From contig NZ_CYSA01000015.1 in assembly GCF_001458355.1 (NCBI RefSeq), forward strand, positions 501,001-565,000: a stretch of DNA of 64,000 nucleotides, written 5' to 3'. How positions within the stretch are numbered: the first letter of the stretch is position 1; every line of letters begins with the position of its first letter. Below are positions 1 through 9,076 of the stretch, piece after piece. A program made the position numbers and the translations under genes. The stretch is from Thalassovita gelatinovora. Lineage in GTDB: Bacteria > Pseudomonadota > Alphaproteobacteria > Rhodobacterales > Rhodobacteraceae. The notes under the pieces are model-generated. The model was not told where the DNA came from. It worked only from the letters and a program-made list of their open reading frames with translations, and did no database searches.

Positions 1-194
1 CCACGCTAGGCTGGGCGGTCTGGCCGAAAGCGGTGCGCGCCTATGAACGTGGCGAATTGGAAGGAATTTCTGGCCATTTCACCATGCCGGTCTGGCCCTT
101 TTTGGGATTGATCGTTCTGGGGTCTGCGCTTTTGTCGGTCTCTTTCCTCATGTCCGCTGCGGCGGCGCTTCAACAGGCACGAAAGTCATCCTGA
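1..194 (+). CDS. TRAP transporter small permease subunit (DctQ-like), C-terminal part
   Basis: The reading frame is open from the left edge and ends in TGA at 192-194. About 63 residues are visible: a hydrophilic stretch rich in Glu and Gly, then one membrane segment (PVWPFLGLIVLGSALLSVSF) and a short polar tail, as expected for the last helix of a DctQ-type small membrane subunit. The TGA overlaps the ATG of the TRAP large permease by one base, so the two subunits are translationally coupled. In tripartite TRAP systems this subunit pairs with the large permease and a periplasmic binding protein; the latter must lie outside the window. The assignment rests on this coupling and the topology, since the N-terminus is missing. 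Confidence 0.75.
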   Translation, partial: TLGWAVWPKAVRAYERGELEGISGHFTMPVWPFLGLIVLGSALLSVSFLMSAAAALQQARKSS

Positions 195-1495
195 TGGAAC
201 CGATTACCGTGGGATACCTGTCGCTAATCGCCATTGCGATTGCGATCTATGCGGGGCTGCATGTGGCCATCGCGCTGGCGGGGGTTTCGCTGTTCAGCGT
301 TTGGGCGATTACTGGCAAGCTAAAGCTGGCGACAAGTTTTGTGGCACAAGCGGCAACCGACAGCATCGCCGATTACACCTTTGGCGTGGTGCCTTTGTTC
401 GTGCTGATGGGATTGGCGGTGTCAGAAAGTGGCCTTGGGCGGGATACCTTTGCCATCATCGCGCGCGGATTGCAGCGATGGCGGGCGGGACTGAGCGTGG
501 CAACGGTGTTGTCGAATGCGGTGTTCGCTGCCATCACAGGCGTTTCCATCGCGTCCGCCGCCGTTTTTTCCAAGGTCGCCGTCCCCGAAATGGTGCGGGC
601 TGGCACAGCACGCAGCATCGCGGTGGGTGTCGTCGCGGGGTCGTCTGTTCTAGGCATGTTGATCCCGCCATCTTTGCTTTTGATCCTGTTCGCCATTTTG
701 ACGGATTCATCGGTTGGGGATCTGTTTATCGGCGGCATCGGGCCCGGCCTGTTGCTGGCATTTGCTTATATCGCTTATCTCAGCATCCTTGGGTATTCAC
801 GCCCCGATCTGTTCAATATGCCAAGCGCATTCGAAAGCAGCGATCATGTTCCGACCCGCGCCATGCTGCCAATCCTTGGGTTGGCGGCGACGGTTCTGGC
901 AGGCATCTATCTTGGATTTTTCACCCCAACCGAGGCGGGTGCCGTAGGTGCCGCCGCCGCGCTGATCATCGGGGTCGCGATGCGCCGCATTGGTCGCCGA
1001 GAAGGTTGGCAAATCGCCGTCCAAACCGGTCATATCACAGCCGCCGTCAGTTTCCTGATCATCGGTGCTTCGATCTATAGCCGGATGTTGGCCTTTTCGG
1101 GACTGCCCACCGCGATCACGCAGGCAGCGGTTGACACTGGCATCGGACCGACCGCGTTTCTGTTAGTGTTCGCAGCGATCCTGATCGTGCTTGGGACCGT
1201 GCTGGATTCTTCATCTATCATGCTGGTGACAGTCCCCTTGGCGTTTCCGATCACGCAGGAAATGGGCATCGATATCGTTCATTTCGGCCTGATCACGGTT
1301 CTGGCTGTCGAAGTCGGTCTGTTGACGCCACCCTTAGGTCTTTCGGTCTTTGTCGTGCATGCAACCCTGCGCGACACCGGCATAACATTGGGCGAGGTTT
1401 TTCGCGGCGCGATACCCTTTGCCCTGATCATGGCAGCATCGCTTGTTGCCTTGATTTTTTTCCCGCAAATCGCAACCGGCCTTCTAGGCCGCTGA
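194..1495 (+). CDS. TRAP transporter large permease (DctM-like)
   Basis: A 433-residue protein of about twelve hydrophobic segments, the normal size for the DctM family. It has typical DctM glycine/serine-rich stretches such as GVSIASAAVFSKVAVPE around residues 115-131 and LGMLIPPSLLLILF around 153-166, which in the family line the substrate path. It is the sodium-driven translocating subunit in the inner membrane and works with the preceding small subunit. The next genes, 25 bp on, encode a cyclase-family hydrolase and a FAH-family enzyme, so the imported solute is likely an organic acid or a lactone/amide degraded by them. The substrate itself cannot be read from sequence. The ATG overlaps the upstream stop. 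Confidence 0.93.
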   Translation: MEPITVGYLSLIAIAIAIYAGLHVAIALAGVSLFSVWAITGKLKLATSFVAQAATDSIADYTFGVVPLFVLMGLAVSESGLGRDTFAIIARGLQRWRAGLSVATVLSNAVFAAITGVSIASAAVFSKVAVPEMVRAGTARSIAVGVVAGSSVLGMLIPPSLLLILFAILTDSSVGDLFIGGIGPGLLLAFAYIAYLSILGYSRPDLFNMPSAFESSDHVPTRAMLPILGLAATVLAGIYLGFFTPTEAGAVGAAAALIIGVAMRRIGRREGWQIAVQTGHITAAVSFLIIGASIYSRMLAFSGLPTAITQAAVDTGIGPTAFLLVFAAILIVLGTVLDSSSIMLVTVPLAFPITQEMGIDIVHFGLITVLAVEVGLLTPPLGLSVFVVHATLRDTGITLGEVFRGAIPFALIMAASLVALIFFPQIATGLLGR

Positions 1496-1520
1496 TCGCA
1501 GACACGAAAAGGATACGCCC

Positions 1521-2306
1521 GTGCAACTGATTGACCTTTCTCGCCCGTTGGAAAACACCGAATATGCTGATCCGCCCGGGCTGGGACCACAGATTACCTA
1601 TTTCAGCCATGACCAGACGGCGGATCAGATCCTGCAATTCTTCCCCGGTGTCACCCGTGATCAACTGCCCGGCGGCGAAGGCTGGGCGGTGGAAAAGGTC
1701 GCGCTGTCGACCCATAACGGCACCCATCTGGATGCGCCCTACCACTACCATTCGACGATGGACGGCGGCAAACGCGCCATTACCATAGACGAAGTACCGC
1801 TGGATTGGTGTATCGGGCGCGGGGTCAAGCTTGATTTCCGCCATTTCCCTGATGGCCATGTGGTCACGGCCGAAGAAATGGCGGCGGAATTCACGCGGAT
1901 CGGGCATGATCTGCGACCCGGCGACATCGTTCTGGTCAATACCGCGGCAGCGGCCAAATACGGCACCCCGGATTATGTGCCTGCCGGTTGCGGGATTGGG
2001 CGTGCGGCAACAAATTGGCTTACGCAGCGGGGTATGCGTGTTTGCGGCACCGATGCATGGAGCTGGGACGCGCCTTTTACCCATACCGCGCAAAAAGTGG
2101 CTGAAACCGGCGATGCGTCCTTGATCTGGGAAGGGCACCGCGCCGGAATGGACCGCGCCTATTGCCATATGGAAAAGCTGGCGAACCTTGATCAGCTGCC
2201 CGATAGCGGCTTCGAGGTTCAATGCTTTCCGGTCAAGATCAAGGGCGCGTCTGCCGGGTGGTGCCGTCCTGTGGCGATGTTGAGAAACGAAAGGGAACAG
2301 GAATGA
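1521..2306 (+). CDS. Cyclase family protein (KynB/arylformamidase-like metal hydrolase)
   Basis: A 261-residue protein with the family metal-binding motif HxGTHxDxPxH: His65, His69, Asp71 and His75 in HNGTHLDAPYH. This is the signature of the cyclase/arylformamidase family (Pfam cyclase, PF04199), which hydrolyses amide or lactone bonds with a divalent metal. The start is GTG with an AAAAGGA-like ribosome site 8 bases upstream. It lies 25 bp after the TRAP permease and its stop overlaps the start of the FAH-family gene (ATGA), so all belong to one operon. It probably opens a ring or cleaves an N-acyl bond of the imported compound. True kynurenine formamidase is possible but no other kynurenine genes are visible. 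Confidence 0.88.
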   Translation: MQLIDLSRPLENTEYADPPGLGPQITYFSHDQTADQILQFFPGVTRDQLPGGEGWAVEKVALSTHNGTHLDAPYHYHSTMDGGKRAITIDEVPLDWCIGRGVKLDFRHFPDGHVVTAEEMAAEFTRIGHDLRPGDIVLVNTAAAAKYGTPDYVPAGCGIGRAATNWLTQRGMRVCGTDAWSWDAPFTHTAQKVAETGDASLIWEGHRAGMDRAYCHMEKLANLDQLPDSGFEVQCFPVKIKGASAGWCRPVAMLRNEREQE

Positions 2307-3241
2307 AACTCGCAACCTTTGATGCGGGCGCGGGTCCGCGCCTTGGAGCGTTGACCGCGACGGGGGACGCGCTGATAGATCTTACCGCAACCGGTCGGGC
2401 CGATCTTGCGTCAATGCAGGCCCTGATCGACGCGGACGAAGCCGGACTTACCGCTGCACGCGCGGCCTTGGACGCAGGCCCCGCTATTCCATTGCAGGAC
2501 ATCAAACTGCTGGCCCCCCTGCCCTGCCCGCCACAGATCCGCGACGCCTCGACCGCGCCGCGCCACATCATGAATGCCCCGGTTGGGATGCGCCGCCTCG
2601 GTGCCCTGTTACAGGATCAGCCTGATCCGGGTCCGGAAGAAGGGTCCATTCCCGACATTTACCGCGCACAGCCAATCTTTTACATCACCAACCGTTTTTC
2701 CGTTGCTGGACATGGGGCGGTTATCCATTGGCCGCGCTATTCCCGCTATATGGATTACGAACTTGAGGTCGCGGTGGTGATCGGCAAGGGCGGTCGCGAC
2801 ATCCCGGCAACTTCGGCCATGGATCACGTCTTCGGCTTTACCATCTTCAATGACTTTTCAGCCCGTGACACCCAACTGCGCGAAATGCAGGGGATGCTTG
2901 GCCCGGCCAAGGGTAAAAGCTTTGACGCTGGCAATGTCTTTGGTCCGTGGATCGTCACCCGCGACGAAATTGCGGATTACCGCGATCTGCGTTGCACCGC
3001 CCATATCAACGGGCGGTTGGCGACCGACAGCCGGTTGGGCGAAATGCTGCACGGGTTCGAAGACATGATCGCCTTCATATCAGACAGCGAAACGCTGCAT
3101 CCCGGCGAAATCATTGGTGGCGGAACCGTCGATGACGGCTGCGGTTTGGAACGGTGCGAGTTTTTGAGCGACGGGGATGAAGTTGCCCTGACGGTCGAAG
3201 GGATTGGCACCTTAGTCAACAAGGTGGTGGCCACGAGCTAG
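2303..3241 (+). CDS. Fumarylacetoacetate hydrolase family protein
   Basis: A protein of 312 residues starting at the ATG that overlaps the upstream TGA (ATGA); an open frame extends further 5' but runs inside the cyclase gene. The C-terminal two thirds is the FAH fold: DYELEVAVVIGKGG, then FGFTIFNDFSARD and KSFDAGNVFGPWIV, ending with GDEVALTVEGIGTL. Metal-binding acidic residues are present in the first two motifs. The family hydrolyses C-C bonds of beta-keto acids or isomerises and decarboxylates ring-cleavage products. With the TRAP transporter and cyclase it forms a small catabolic cassette. The exact substrate is unknown. Confidence 0.9.
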   Translation: MKLATFDAGAGPRLGALTATGDALIDLTATGRADLASMQALIDADEAGLTAARAALDAGPAIPLQDIKLLAPLPCPPQIRDASTAPRHIMNAPVGMRRLGALLQDQPDPGPEEGSIPDIYRAQPIFYITNRFSVAGHGAVIHWPRYSRYMDYELEVAVVIGKGGRDIPATSAMDHVFGFTIFNDFSARDTQLREMQGMLGPAKGKSFDAGNVFGPWIVTRDEIADYRDLRCTAHINGRLATDSRLGEMLHGFEDMIAFISDSETLHPGEIIGGGTVDDGCGLERCEFLSDGDEVALTVEGIGTLVNKVVATS

Positions 3242-3287
3242 TTTGACAATCCAGTGTCGCAGGCATCACCTGAAGGCCCTTGTGGTT

Positions 3288-3887
3288 TCAGGACAGGTGC
3301 TGCCTGCGCGCAATCGGCAAATCCGCTGCGCGGTCCACGTCCGCCAATTCATCGATCAGTGCGATGCGCCGACCCGGCAAGGTGGCGATACTGTCCGACA
3401 AGGCTTGTTCAGTCGACCAGCGGACATTTTGCAACAGGGTTGCGGGCGGCGGTGCGACCCGTTTCAGCCCGACCAGCCAATAGCCGCCATCGGGTGCCGG
3501 ACCGAAAACCGCATCATGCGATCCCAGCGCAGCAAAAGCCCGGGCAACATGCGCTTTTTCGATACCGGGAATGTCGGCGCCAACAATGCAGGCCGGGCCG
3601 GGTGGCAGGCTTCGGAATATCCGTGCCATACGGTCGCCCAGATCGCCAGGCCCTTGCGGTATCCGGTCTAGATGGCCGGGCCAGATACGCGATGCCTGTC
3701 CTTCGTGATCCGGTGCGACCGCCAAGGTGATATGCCAGCGCGGATCTTGTAGCCGCCGCAGCAGTGCCGCAGTCTGATGCCGGAACCACCACGCGGCCGA
3801 GGTCATACCGATATCGCGCCCCAGCCGGGTTTTCACCCGTCCCGGGTTCGGTTCCTTGACCATCACGACCAGTTGGCGGCGGATCAC
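3288..3887 (-). CDS. DUF2064/TIGR04282-type glycosyltransferase-like protein
   Basis: A 199-residue protein beginning [22 protein letters not shown], the typical start of the DUF2064 family, related to nucleotide-diphospho-sugar transferases. Further family motifs are IVGADIPGI with the metal-type Asp, and GPAPDGGYWLVGL. Members are annotated as putative arsenosugar or cofactor-type glycosyltransferases, but experimental data are sparse. The GTG start overlaps the stop of the GNAT gene (GTGA), placing it as the last gene of a dapE-GNAT-DUF2064 operon. It ends about 46 bp from the convergent FAH gene. The fold is clear; the acceptor is unknown. Confidence 0.85.
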   Translation of the reverse strand: MIRRQLVVMVKEPNPGRVKTRLGRDIGMTSAAWWFRHQTAALLRRLQDPRWHITLAVAPDHEGQASRIWPGHLDRIPQGPGDLGDRMARIFRSLPPGPACIVGADIPGIEKAHVARAFAALGSHDAVFGPAPDGGYWLVGLKRVAPPPATLLQNVRWSTEQALSDSIATLPGRRIALIDELADVDRAADLPIARRQHLS

Positions 3888-4306
3888 AGCGGGCGTTCCA
3901 TGTCCCGATGCGGAATGCCTGCATCGTCATAAACCGGTCCGCAAACCGCAAAACCCAGTTTCTTATAAAATCCGATTGCATATTCCTGCGCGCCAAGCCG
4001 GGCGGTGGTCAGCGTCGCATTCCGGGATAAGTGATCGATGCCAGCCTGCACCAAAGCCGCGCCCAGCCCGGTGCCGCGCTGCGATTTTACCACGCAAACG
4101 CGCCCGATCTTGCCCACTGTCCCGTCGGTCAAAAGGCGCGCCGTGCCAACCGGAACACCTTCAATGCTGGCCAATAGATGAACCGCTTCCTGGTCCAGAT
4201 CGTCCCATTCATCCGCTTCAGCAATACCTTGTTCGTCGATGAAAACGGCGCGGCGCAGGGCGTGGCAGGCTGCAATGTCCTTGGTCTGGGCGATCGTCCA
4301 GTTCAT
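3884..4306 (-). CDS. GNAT family N-acetyltransferase
   Basis: A 140-residue single-domain GNAT protein. The acetyl-CoA pyrophosphate-binding loop is visible as [11 protein letters not shown] near residues 78-88, preceded by the beta strand IGRVCVV, and followed by [15 protein letters not shown], the usual C-terminal motif B. It resembles ElaA-type acetyltransferases. The ATG overlaps the dapE stop and its own stop overlaps the next GTG, so it is translated in a coupled operon. The target amine is not predictable. Confidence 0.88.
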   Translation of the reverse strand: MNWTIAQTKDIAACHALRRAVFIDEQGIAEADEWDDLDQEAVHLLASIEGVPVGTARLLTDGTVGKIGRVCVVKSQRGTGLGAALVQAGIDHLSRNATLTTARLGAQEYAIGFYKKLGFAVCGPVYDDAGIPHRDMERPL

Positions 4307-5463
4307 TTGAAATAATCGGACAGAATTCGGGTGTAGATCGACTTCAATTGATAGATCTGGGTGACGGGTACCCGCTCATCTACCTGATGCATGGTCTTGC
4401 CCACCAACCCGAATTCAACCACCGGGCAGTGATCCTTGACAAAACGCGCATCCGACGTGCCGCCCGAGGTCGACAGCACAGGTTTGATCCCGGTTTCGGC
4501 TTCGACCGAGGCGGCGACCAGATCGGATAAAGGCCCCGGCGGCGTCAGGAAGCTTTCACCCGAAACCTTGATTTCCATATCGACTTCTATGCCGGTTTCC
4601 TGCGTGATCCTGTTCGCTTCTTGTTGCAGCCAATCGGTCAGGCTGTCGCCCGAATGGGTATCATTGAACCGGATATTGACCGTCGCGGCACAACGCGACG
4701 GGATCACGTTGGTGGCTGGGTTGCCGGTATCCATCGTCACCACTGCCAGCGTCGAAGGATCGAAATGATCGGTGCCTTCGTCCAGAACATGGCTGGACAG
4801 CCGGTCCATCAACCGCGCCATCGCGTGCAGTGGGTTGTTGGCCCGGTGCGGATAGGCGGAATGGCCTTGAATGCCGGTGAAGCTGTACCAGACGGTCATC
4901 GACCCACGCCGCCCGATTTTCATCATCTCGCCCATTTGGTCGGGACACGTAGGTTCACCGACCAGACAAACCGACATCCGTTCGCCCTGATCGTCCATCC
5001 AATCCAGCAACGCGGTGGTGCCATCCAGCGCATCGCCTTCCTCGTCACCGGTAATGGTCAGCACGACCGCACCATCGGGCGGCGTTTCGCTGATGAAATC
5101 TACCGCAGCGGCGGCAAAGGCAGCGACGCCCGATTTCATATCGGTCGCACCGCGCCCCCAGATCATGCCGTCCTTTTCTTCTGCGCTGAATGGGCCGACG
5201 GTCCAGGCGGCTTCGTCCCCCACCGGCACCACATCGGTATGACCGTTGAAGCCAAAGGTGCGTGCATGCGCTTTTGCGCCCCAGCGGGCATAGAGGTTGG
5301 CGATTCCGTTTCGGTCCACCCTGGTACAAGCGAAACCGGCACTTTCCAGCAACGCTTGCAGCAGCCGTAATGCGCCCCCTTCTTCGGGCGTCACGGAGGG
5401 GCACCGGATCAGGTCGGCAGTCAGTTTTGCGGGGTCGACAGGCGACGGATAATTCTGGCTCAT
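4303..5463 (-). CDS. dapE: Succinyl-diaminopimelate desuccinylase
   Basis: A 386-residue M20-family di-zinc amidohydrolase that removes succinate from N-succinyl-L,L-diaminopimelate in the lysine and peptidoglycan precursor pathway. Visible metal and catalytic residues are His75 and Asp77 in GHTDVVP, Asp108 in DMKSG, Glu141/Glu142 in GDEEGD and His359 near the C-terminus. The start has a strong AAGGGAG site 6 bases upstream. dapD of the same pathway lies at 9970-10797. The two downstream genes overlap each other. The 247-bp region upstream is shared with the divergent Hint-domain gene and should hold both promoters. Confidence 0.96.
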   Translation of the reverse strand: MSQNYPSPVDPAKLTADLIRCPSVTPEEGGALRLLQALLESAGFACTRVDRNGIANLYARWGAKAHARTFGFNGHTDVVPVGDEAAWTVGPFSAEEKDGMIWGRGATDMKSGVAAFAAAAVDFISETPPDGAVVLTITGDEEGDALDGTTALLDWMDDQGERMSVCLVGEPTCPDQMGEMMKIGRRGSMTVWYSFTGIQGHSAYPHRANNPLHAMARLMDRLSSHVLDEGTDHFDPSTLAVVTMDTGNPATNVIPSRCAATVNIRFNDTHSGDSLTDWLQQEANRITQETGIEVDMEIKVSGESFLTPPGPLSDLVAASVEAETGIKPVLSTSGGTSDARFVKDHCPVVEFGLVGKTMHQVDERVPVTQIYQLKSIYTRILSDYFK

Positions 5464-5710
5464 GGCGTACTCCCTTGCTTGGGCAAAGGGGGTAGCGTGA
5501 ATTCAGGAGAACCGCAATCATCCGCCACGCCGATGTTACCCGATTGCATCTTTTGACTTGGCAGTGAAAGGGCTCGGTAAACAAACACTTAACAACGTTT
5601 GGAAATTGCGCTTATATGGGCGCAATAATGACCCGAGGCAGGGCGCAAGACCGACGAGGCCGAAACGGCCCGATTGAGCAGATCAAGACCAAGACAGGGA
5701 TCGAACGGAT

Positions 5711-7384
5711 ATGTTCGGTCTGCTCATGATGTGCGCTGCCCGAAAAGAGATGGGGCAGAGCATGCCAATAGCGCAAGAATTACCAATCGATACCGGTGCA
5801 TCAGCCAATGAAATGGCTGCGGAAATCTTTGGCGAAGGCGTCACTGTCGTCAGCGCCAGCTATTCCGGCGACAATCGGTCTTCTGGCATCTATTCCAATG
5901 GCGATAGTGTTTCGGCGGCATCCACTCCGGGGGATACCGGAGTGATCCTGTCGACTGGTCACGCATCCGATTACACCAACAGCGGCAGCAGTGGTGGCTG
6001 GGGTGGTTGGGGCGGCTGGGGCGGGAGTTCCAGCAATACCAACCAATCCAGCAACACTTCGACAAATACATCCGGCATCAATAACAATTCCGATTTCAAC
6101 GCTGCTGCGGGCACCACCACCTATGACGCGTCGTTCCTGGAAATCGACTTCATCCCCGACGGCGACACGATGACGATCCAGTTCGTGTTTTCGTCCGAAG
6201 AATACCCCGAATATGTCGACAGCCTGTATCAGGATTTCATCGGTGTCTGGGTCAATGACGAATTTGTCGAACTGGGGCTCGGCGACGGCGATATCGATCC
6301 CAACAATATCAACAGCGGCAATAATGAAAGCCTGTTCATTTCCAACCTGAACGACGAATACAATACGGAAATGGACGGTTTCACCGCCACGATGACGCTG
6401 AACATGTCGGTAAATGCGGGCGCGGTCAATTCGATCCGGATCGGGATCGCGGATGTTACGGATTCGAATTATGATTCCAACCTGCTGATCGGGGGGGGCA
6501 GCCTTCAGACGACTTTGATTGCTCAGGATGACAAGATTGAGGTGGCACCCGGCGGGACTCGAACCGTCGATGTTATGGCGAATGATGGTGGTCCAGCGAG
6601 CAGCACACTGACCCTGACCCATATCAATGGCCAAGAAGTGTCTGCGGGTTCGGTGGTCACTCTTTCTACCGGGCAGGTGCTTGAGGTGAATGCCGATGGG
6701 ACCATTACTGTTACCGCCGACAGCGACGAAGAAAGCACGATTTTCTCCTACACCGTGGAGTCGGACACCGGAATTTCCGACACGGCGTTTGCGACCATCA
6801 ACCAGGCCCCCTGCTTTGTAGCGGGCACCAAAATCCGCACTCCCAATGGCGCGGTTCCTGTGGATCAGTTGATGCCGGGCGATCTTGTCCTGACCAAGGA
6901 TAACGGTGCCCAGCCGGTCGCCTGGATCGGATCGCGTGAAGTCGAAGCCACGGGCGATTACGCGCCGGTGCGGATCGCCCGCAATACATTCGGGAACCAC
7001 CGCGAAATCTGGGTGTCGCCACTTCACCGCATTTTGGTGCGCGACAGCCTGGCCGAGCTTCTGTTCGGAACGCGCGAAGTACTGATCGCCGCCAAGGAAT
7101 TGATCAATGACCGTTCGGTTCAGCAAATCGAGGGTGGCAGCGTAACTTATGTCCACCTGATGTTCGACCAACACCAAATCATTTGGTCCGAAGGGTTGGA
7201 AACCGAAAGCTTCCTGCCGGGGCCACAGATGAATAGCAGTTTCGAACGTGAAACCATGGCCGAAATTTGCCAGTTATTTCCCGAACTCGATCCGGAAACC
7301 GGCGATGGTTACGGCCCGGCAGCGCGGCGCACGCTGCGCGGTTACGAAGCCCGGCTGATTACCCCAGCATCCGAGGTCGCCTGA
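5711..7384 (+). CDS. Choice-of-anchor-L / Hint domain protein
   Basis: A protein of up to 557 residues without an obvious signal peptide. The N-terminal half has a Gly/Ser/Asn linker (about residues 95-130, GGWGGWGGWGG) and the choice-of-anchor-L hallmark FVFSSEEYPEYVDS. A beta-rich module follows (TVDVMANDGG), then a C-terminal Hint (hedgehog/intein) domain starting at Cys368 in APCFVAGTKI, with the DQLMPGDLVLT strand. In this family the Cys is the expected nucleophile for self-processing. Such proteins in Rhodobacterales are thought to be secreted, perhaps by type I export, but no exporter is visible here. An alternative start is ATG 5762 (MPIAQELPID), which looks more like the family N-terminus; a CAGGGA site supports 5711. 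The next gene begins at the base after this stop. Confidence 0.85.
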   Translation: MFGLLMMCAARKEMGQSMPIAQELPIDTGASANEMAAEIFGEGVTVVSASYSGDNRSSGIYSNGDSVSAASTPGDTGVILSTGHASDYTNSGSSGGWGGWGGWGGSSSNTNQSSNTSTNTSGINNNSDFNAAAGTTTYDASFLEIDFIPDGDTMTIQFVFSSEEYPEYVDSLYQDFIGVWVNDEFVELGLGDGDIDPNNINSGNNESLFISNLNDEYNTEMDGFTATMTLNMSVNAGAVNSIRIGIADVTDSNYDSNLLIGGGSLQTTLIAQDDKIEVAPGGTRTVDVMANDGGPASSTLTLTHINGQEVSAGSVVTLSTGQVLEVNADGTITVTADSDEESTIFSYTVESDTGISDTAFATINQAPCFVAGTKIRTPNGAVPVDQLMPGDLVLTKDNGAQPVAWIGSREVEATGDYAPVRIARNTFGNHREIWVSPLHRILVRDSLAELLFGTREVLIAAKELINDRSVQQIEGGSVTYVHLMFDQHQIIWSEGLETESFLPGPQMNSSFERETMAEICQLFPELDPETGDGYGPAARRTLRGYEARLITPASEVA

Positions 7385-8482
7385 ATGGCCTGGATCGCAG
7401 TGTCAGATCGGAACCGACAGACCTTTGACCTCTCGGGGATAGAACAGGGTCGGGCGCAAAGCCTGACGCAACAGGATCTGACCCCGAACAGCCTGCTGGC
7501 GCGCGGCAGCATCCTGTTTGAAACCAAGCTGCCCGGCGACGGACGGCCACGCCGATTGATCGGCTATCACCGCGATCACCCTTGGGTCAGCAGCCTGTCG
7601 GTTCAGGAAATGCCGTCGGGTGGGATCGTTCTGGTGGTGACACAAGGCAAGGACGTGTTTCATACCGTGCTTGAACATGGCGCTGTAGCGCAGGCAGAAG
7701 AATTGCGGGTGACCTATTCTTGGGATGCTCCGGCGCGCTGGGGCCGGTTGTCGGTAGAGAGGATCGCCTCGGGGCTGGTCTTTGTGAAGGAATTACGCAA
7801 TCCTAAGCCCTTGTTGCTGTCGGATCTGCGGATCATGACGCTGGACCCGCTGCAACGGCAGATGGATCGTGGTGTCAGCTTTTTTGCCGTGTCGACCGAT
7901 ATCGAACCGGTTGGGCCGATGCCGGGACTGACCAGCGCAGTGCCGGTATTAACGGCGCAAGGGTATCAGGCCGCCGGACATATCCGGCGCGGCGATCTGA
8001 TCCGGTCTCCCGGATATGGCAGCGTTCCGGTTCTGGCGGTGGTCAAACGAACTGTCCCGGCGCGTGGATCGTTCAGCCCGGTGCGGCTGCGCGCGCCCTA
8101 TTTTGGATTGCAGCAGGATATTATCGTCGGAGCCAAACAGCGGTTGAGGATCGGCGGGTCAGCCGTCGAATACCTGTTCGGCAAACAAAACGTGCTGGTG
8201 CCGGCCGGGCATCTGATCAACGGAATTTCGGCGATCCGGTACGATCAGTCGGAAGTCGTGACCTATTGTCAGGTTCTGATGCCGGGCAACGAACCGCTTC
8301 TGGCCGCTGGTGCGCCATTGGAGACGCTCTATCTCGGACGGATGCGGCGTAAACAGACTTTGTGCAGTGCTGGGCTTCTGGCCGAATATGACCGGTCGCG
8401 TTTGCCTGAGCACGCTGCCCCGGCCTTTCCGGTGCTGGATCATTTCGAAGCCAATACCTTGGCCGAATTGCGCGCGGCTTAG
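7385..8482 (+). CDS. Hint-like domain protein, probably degenerate
   Basis: A 365-residue protein whose ATG immediately follows the TGA of the Hint protein upstream, implying coupled translation. The C-terminal half follows the Hint pattern: PVLTAQGYQAAGHIRRGDLIRS, then VKRTVPARGSFSPVRL and AKQRLRIGG..VEYLFGKQNVLVPAGHLING, which parallels SPLHRILVRDSLAELLFGTREVLIAAKELIND of its neighbour. The nucleophilic Cys expected at the start of the domain is absent (SAVPVLTAQGY), so self-cleavage is unlikely. The N-terminal half (about 1-170) shows no known motif. It may be a partner or a regulator of the first protein; this is inference from linkage only. Confidence 0.75.
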   Translation: MAWIAVSDRNRQTFDLSGIEQGRAQSLTQQDLTPNSLLARGSILFETKLPGDGRPRRLIGYHRDHPWVSSLSVQEMPSGGIVLVVTQGKDVFHTVLEHGAVAQAEELRVTYSWDAPARWGRLSVERIASGLVFVKELRNPKPLLLSDLRIMTLDPLQRQMDRGVSFFAVSTDIEPVGPMPGLTSAVPVLTAQGYQAAGHIRRGDLIRSPGYGSVPVLAVVKRTVPARGSFSPVRLRAPYFGLQQDIIVGAKQRLRIGGSAVEYLFGKQNVLVPAGHLINGISAIRYDQSEVVTYCQVLMPGNEPLLAAGAPLETLYLGRMRRKQTLCSAGLLAEYDRSRLPEHAAPAFPVLDHFEANTLAELRAA

Positions 8483-8506
8483 CGACGATCTGCCTGTCTT
8501 TGGTCT

Positions 8507-8848
8507 TCAGTTGTCTTCGAAAAATGGCGTCATCTGCGCCACTATCACGGAATTTTCCACCAGCGCCCGGTTCATCAATTCGCGTTCTTCGCCATTGATG
8601 TCATGGCCTTGCTCCAGCCGTTCATCCAACGTGCCATAGCCAGTCACATCAAGCGGTGCCACATCGGCCTGTTTCAGAATGGCGACGGTTTCGCGCACCG
8701 CCTCGGCTTCGTCCACACCGCTGGAATACACCATCAGCGCCGCACCGGTTGCCCCATCGGGCAGCCCGTCACCATCTTTGCGCCCAACCTGCACCAGCAA
8801 GGTGTAAACTTGCTGTCTTGAGGGCTTCTTTTGCTTCTTTTCGCTCAT
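8507..8848 (-). CDS. Conserved hypothetical protein
   Basis: A 113-residue acidic protein beginning MSEKKQKKPSRQQVY. This ATG is preferred over an in-frame TTG 27 codons upstream, whose extra residues look non-coding. No catalytic motif or membrane segment is visible. The repeated charged helices and the alternating hydrophobic pattern (QVYTLLVQVGRKDGDGLPDGATGAALMVYSSG) suggest a small alpha/beta fold. It is transcribed toward the Hint pair and ends 24 bp from it. I do not recognise a function. Confidence 0.6.
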   Translation of the reverse strand: MSEKKQKKPSRQQVYTLLVQVGRKDGDGLPDGATGAALMVYSSGVDEAEAVRETVAILKQADVAPLDVTGYGTLDERLEQGHDINGEERELMNRALVENSVIVAQMTPFFEDN

Positions 8849-9076
8849 GCTCCGGCAATACGCTGCTGTTTGGGCGCGATCAAGTCCAGTTGGTAAAATC
8901 CGACATCGGCAATCCGAGCGAGATCGCAATTGATTTTATGAATATAATTGTGCTCATCGGTCAGAGATGTTGGCCCGTATGCTGAAGATGCGGTCATTCC
9001 CCTATCGGGATGCTGACGTATTAAAATCCAACGCTATGTGATACGCTGCAATGAAGGGCTGAACGGGAGGACCGTT

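Noticed and set aside
5801-7177. 458-codon minus-strand frame opposite the Hint gene
   Set aside because: Arg/Asp-rich composition and no motif; the plus-strand protein has recognisable anchor-L and Hint segments.
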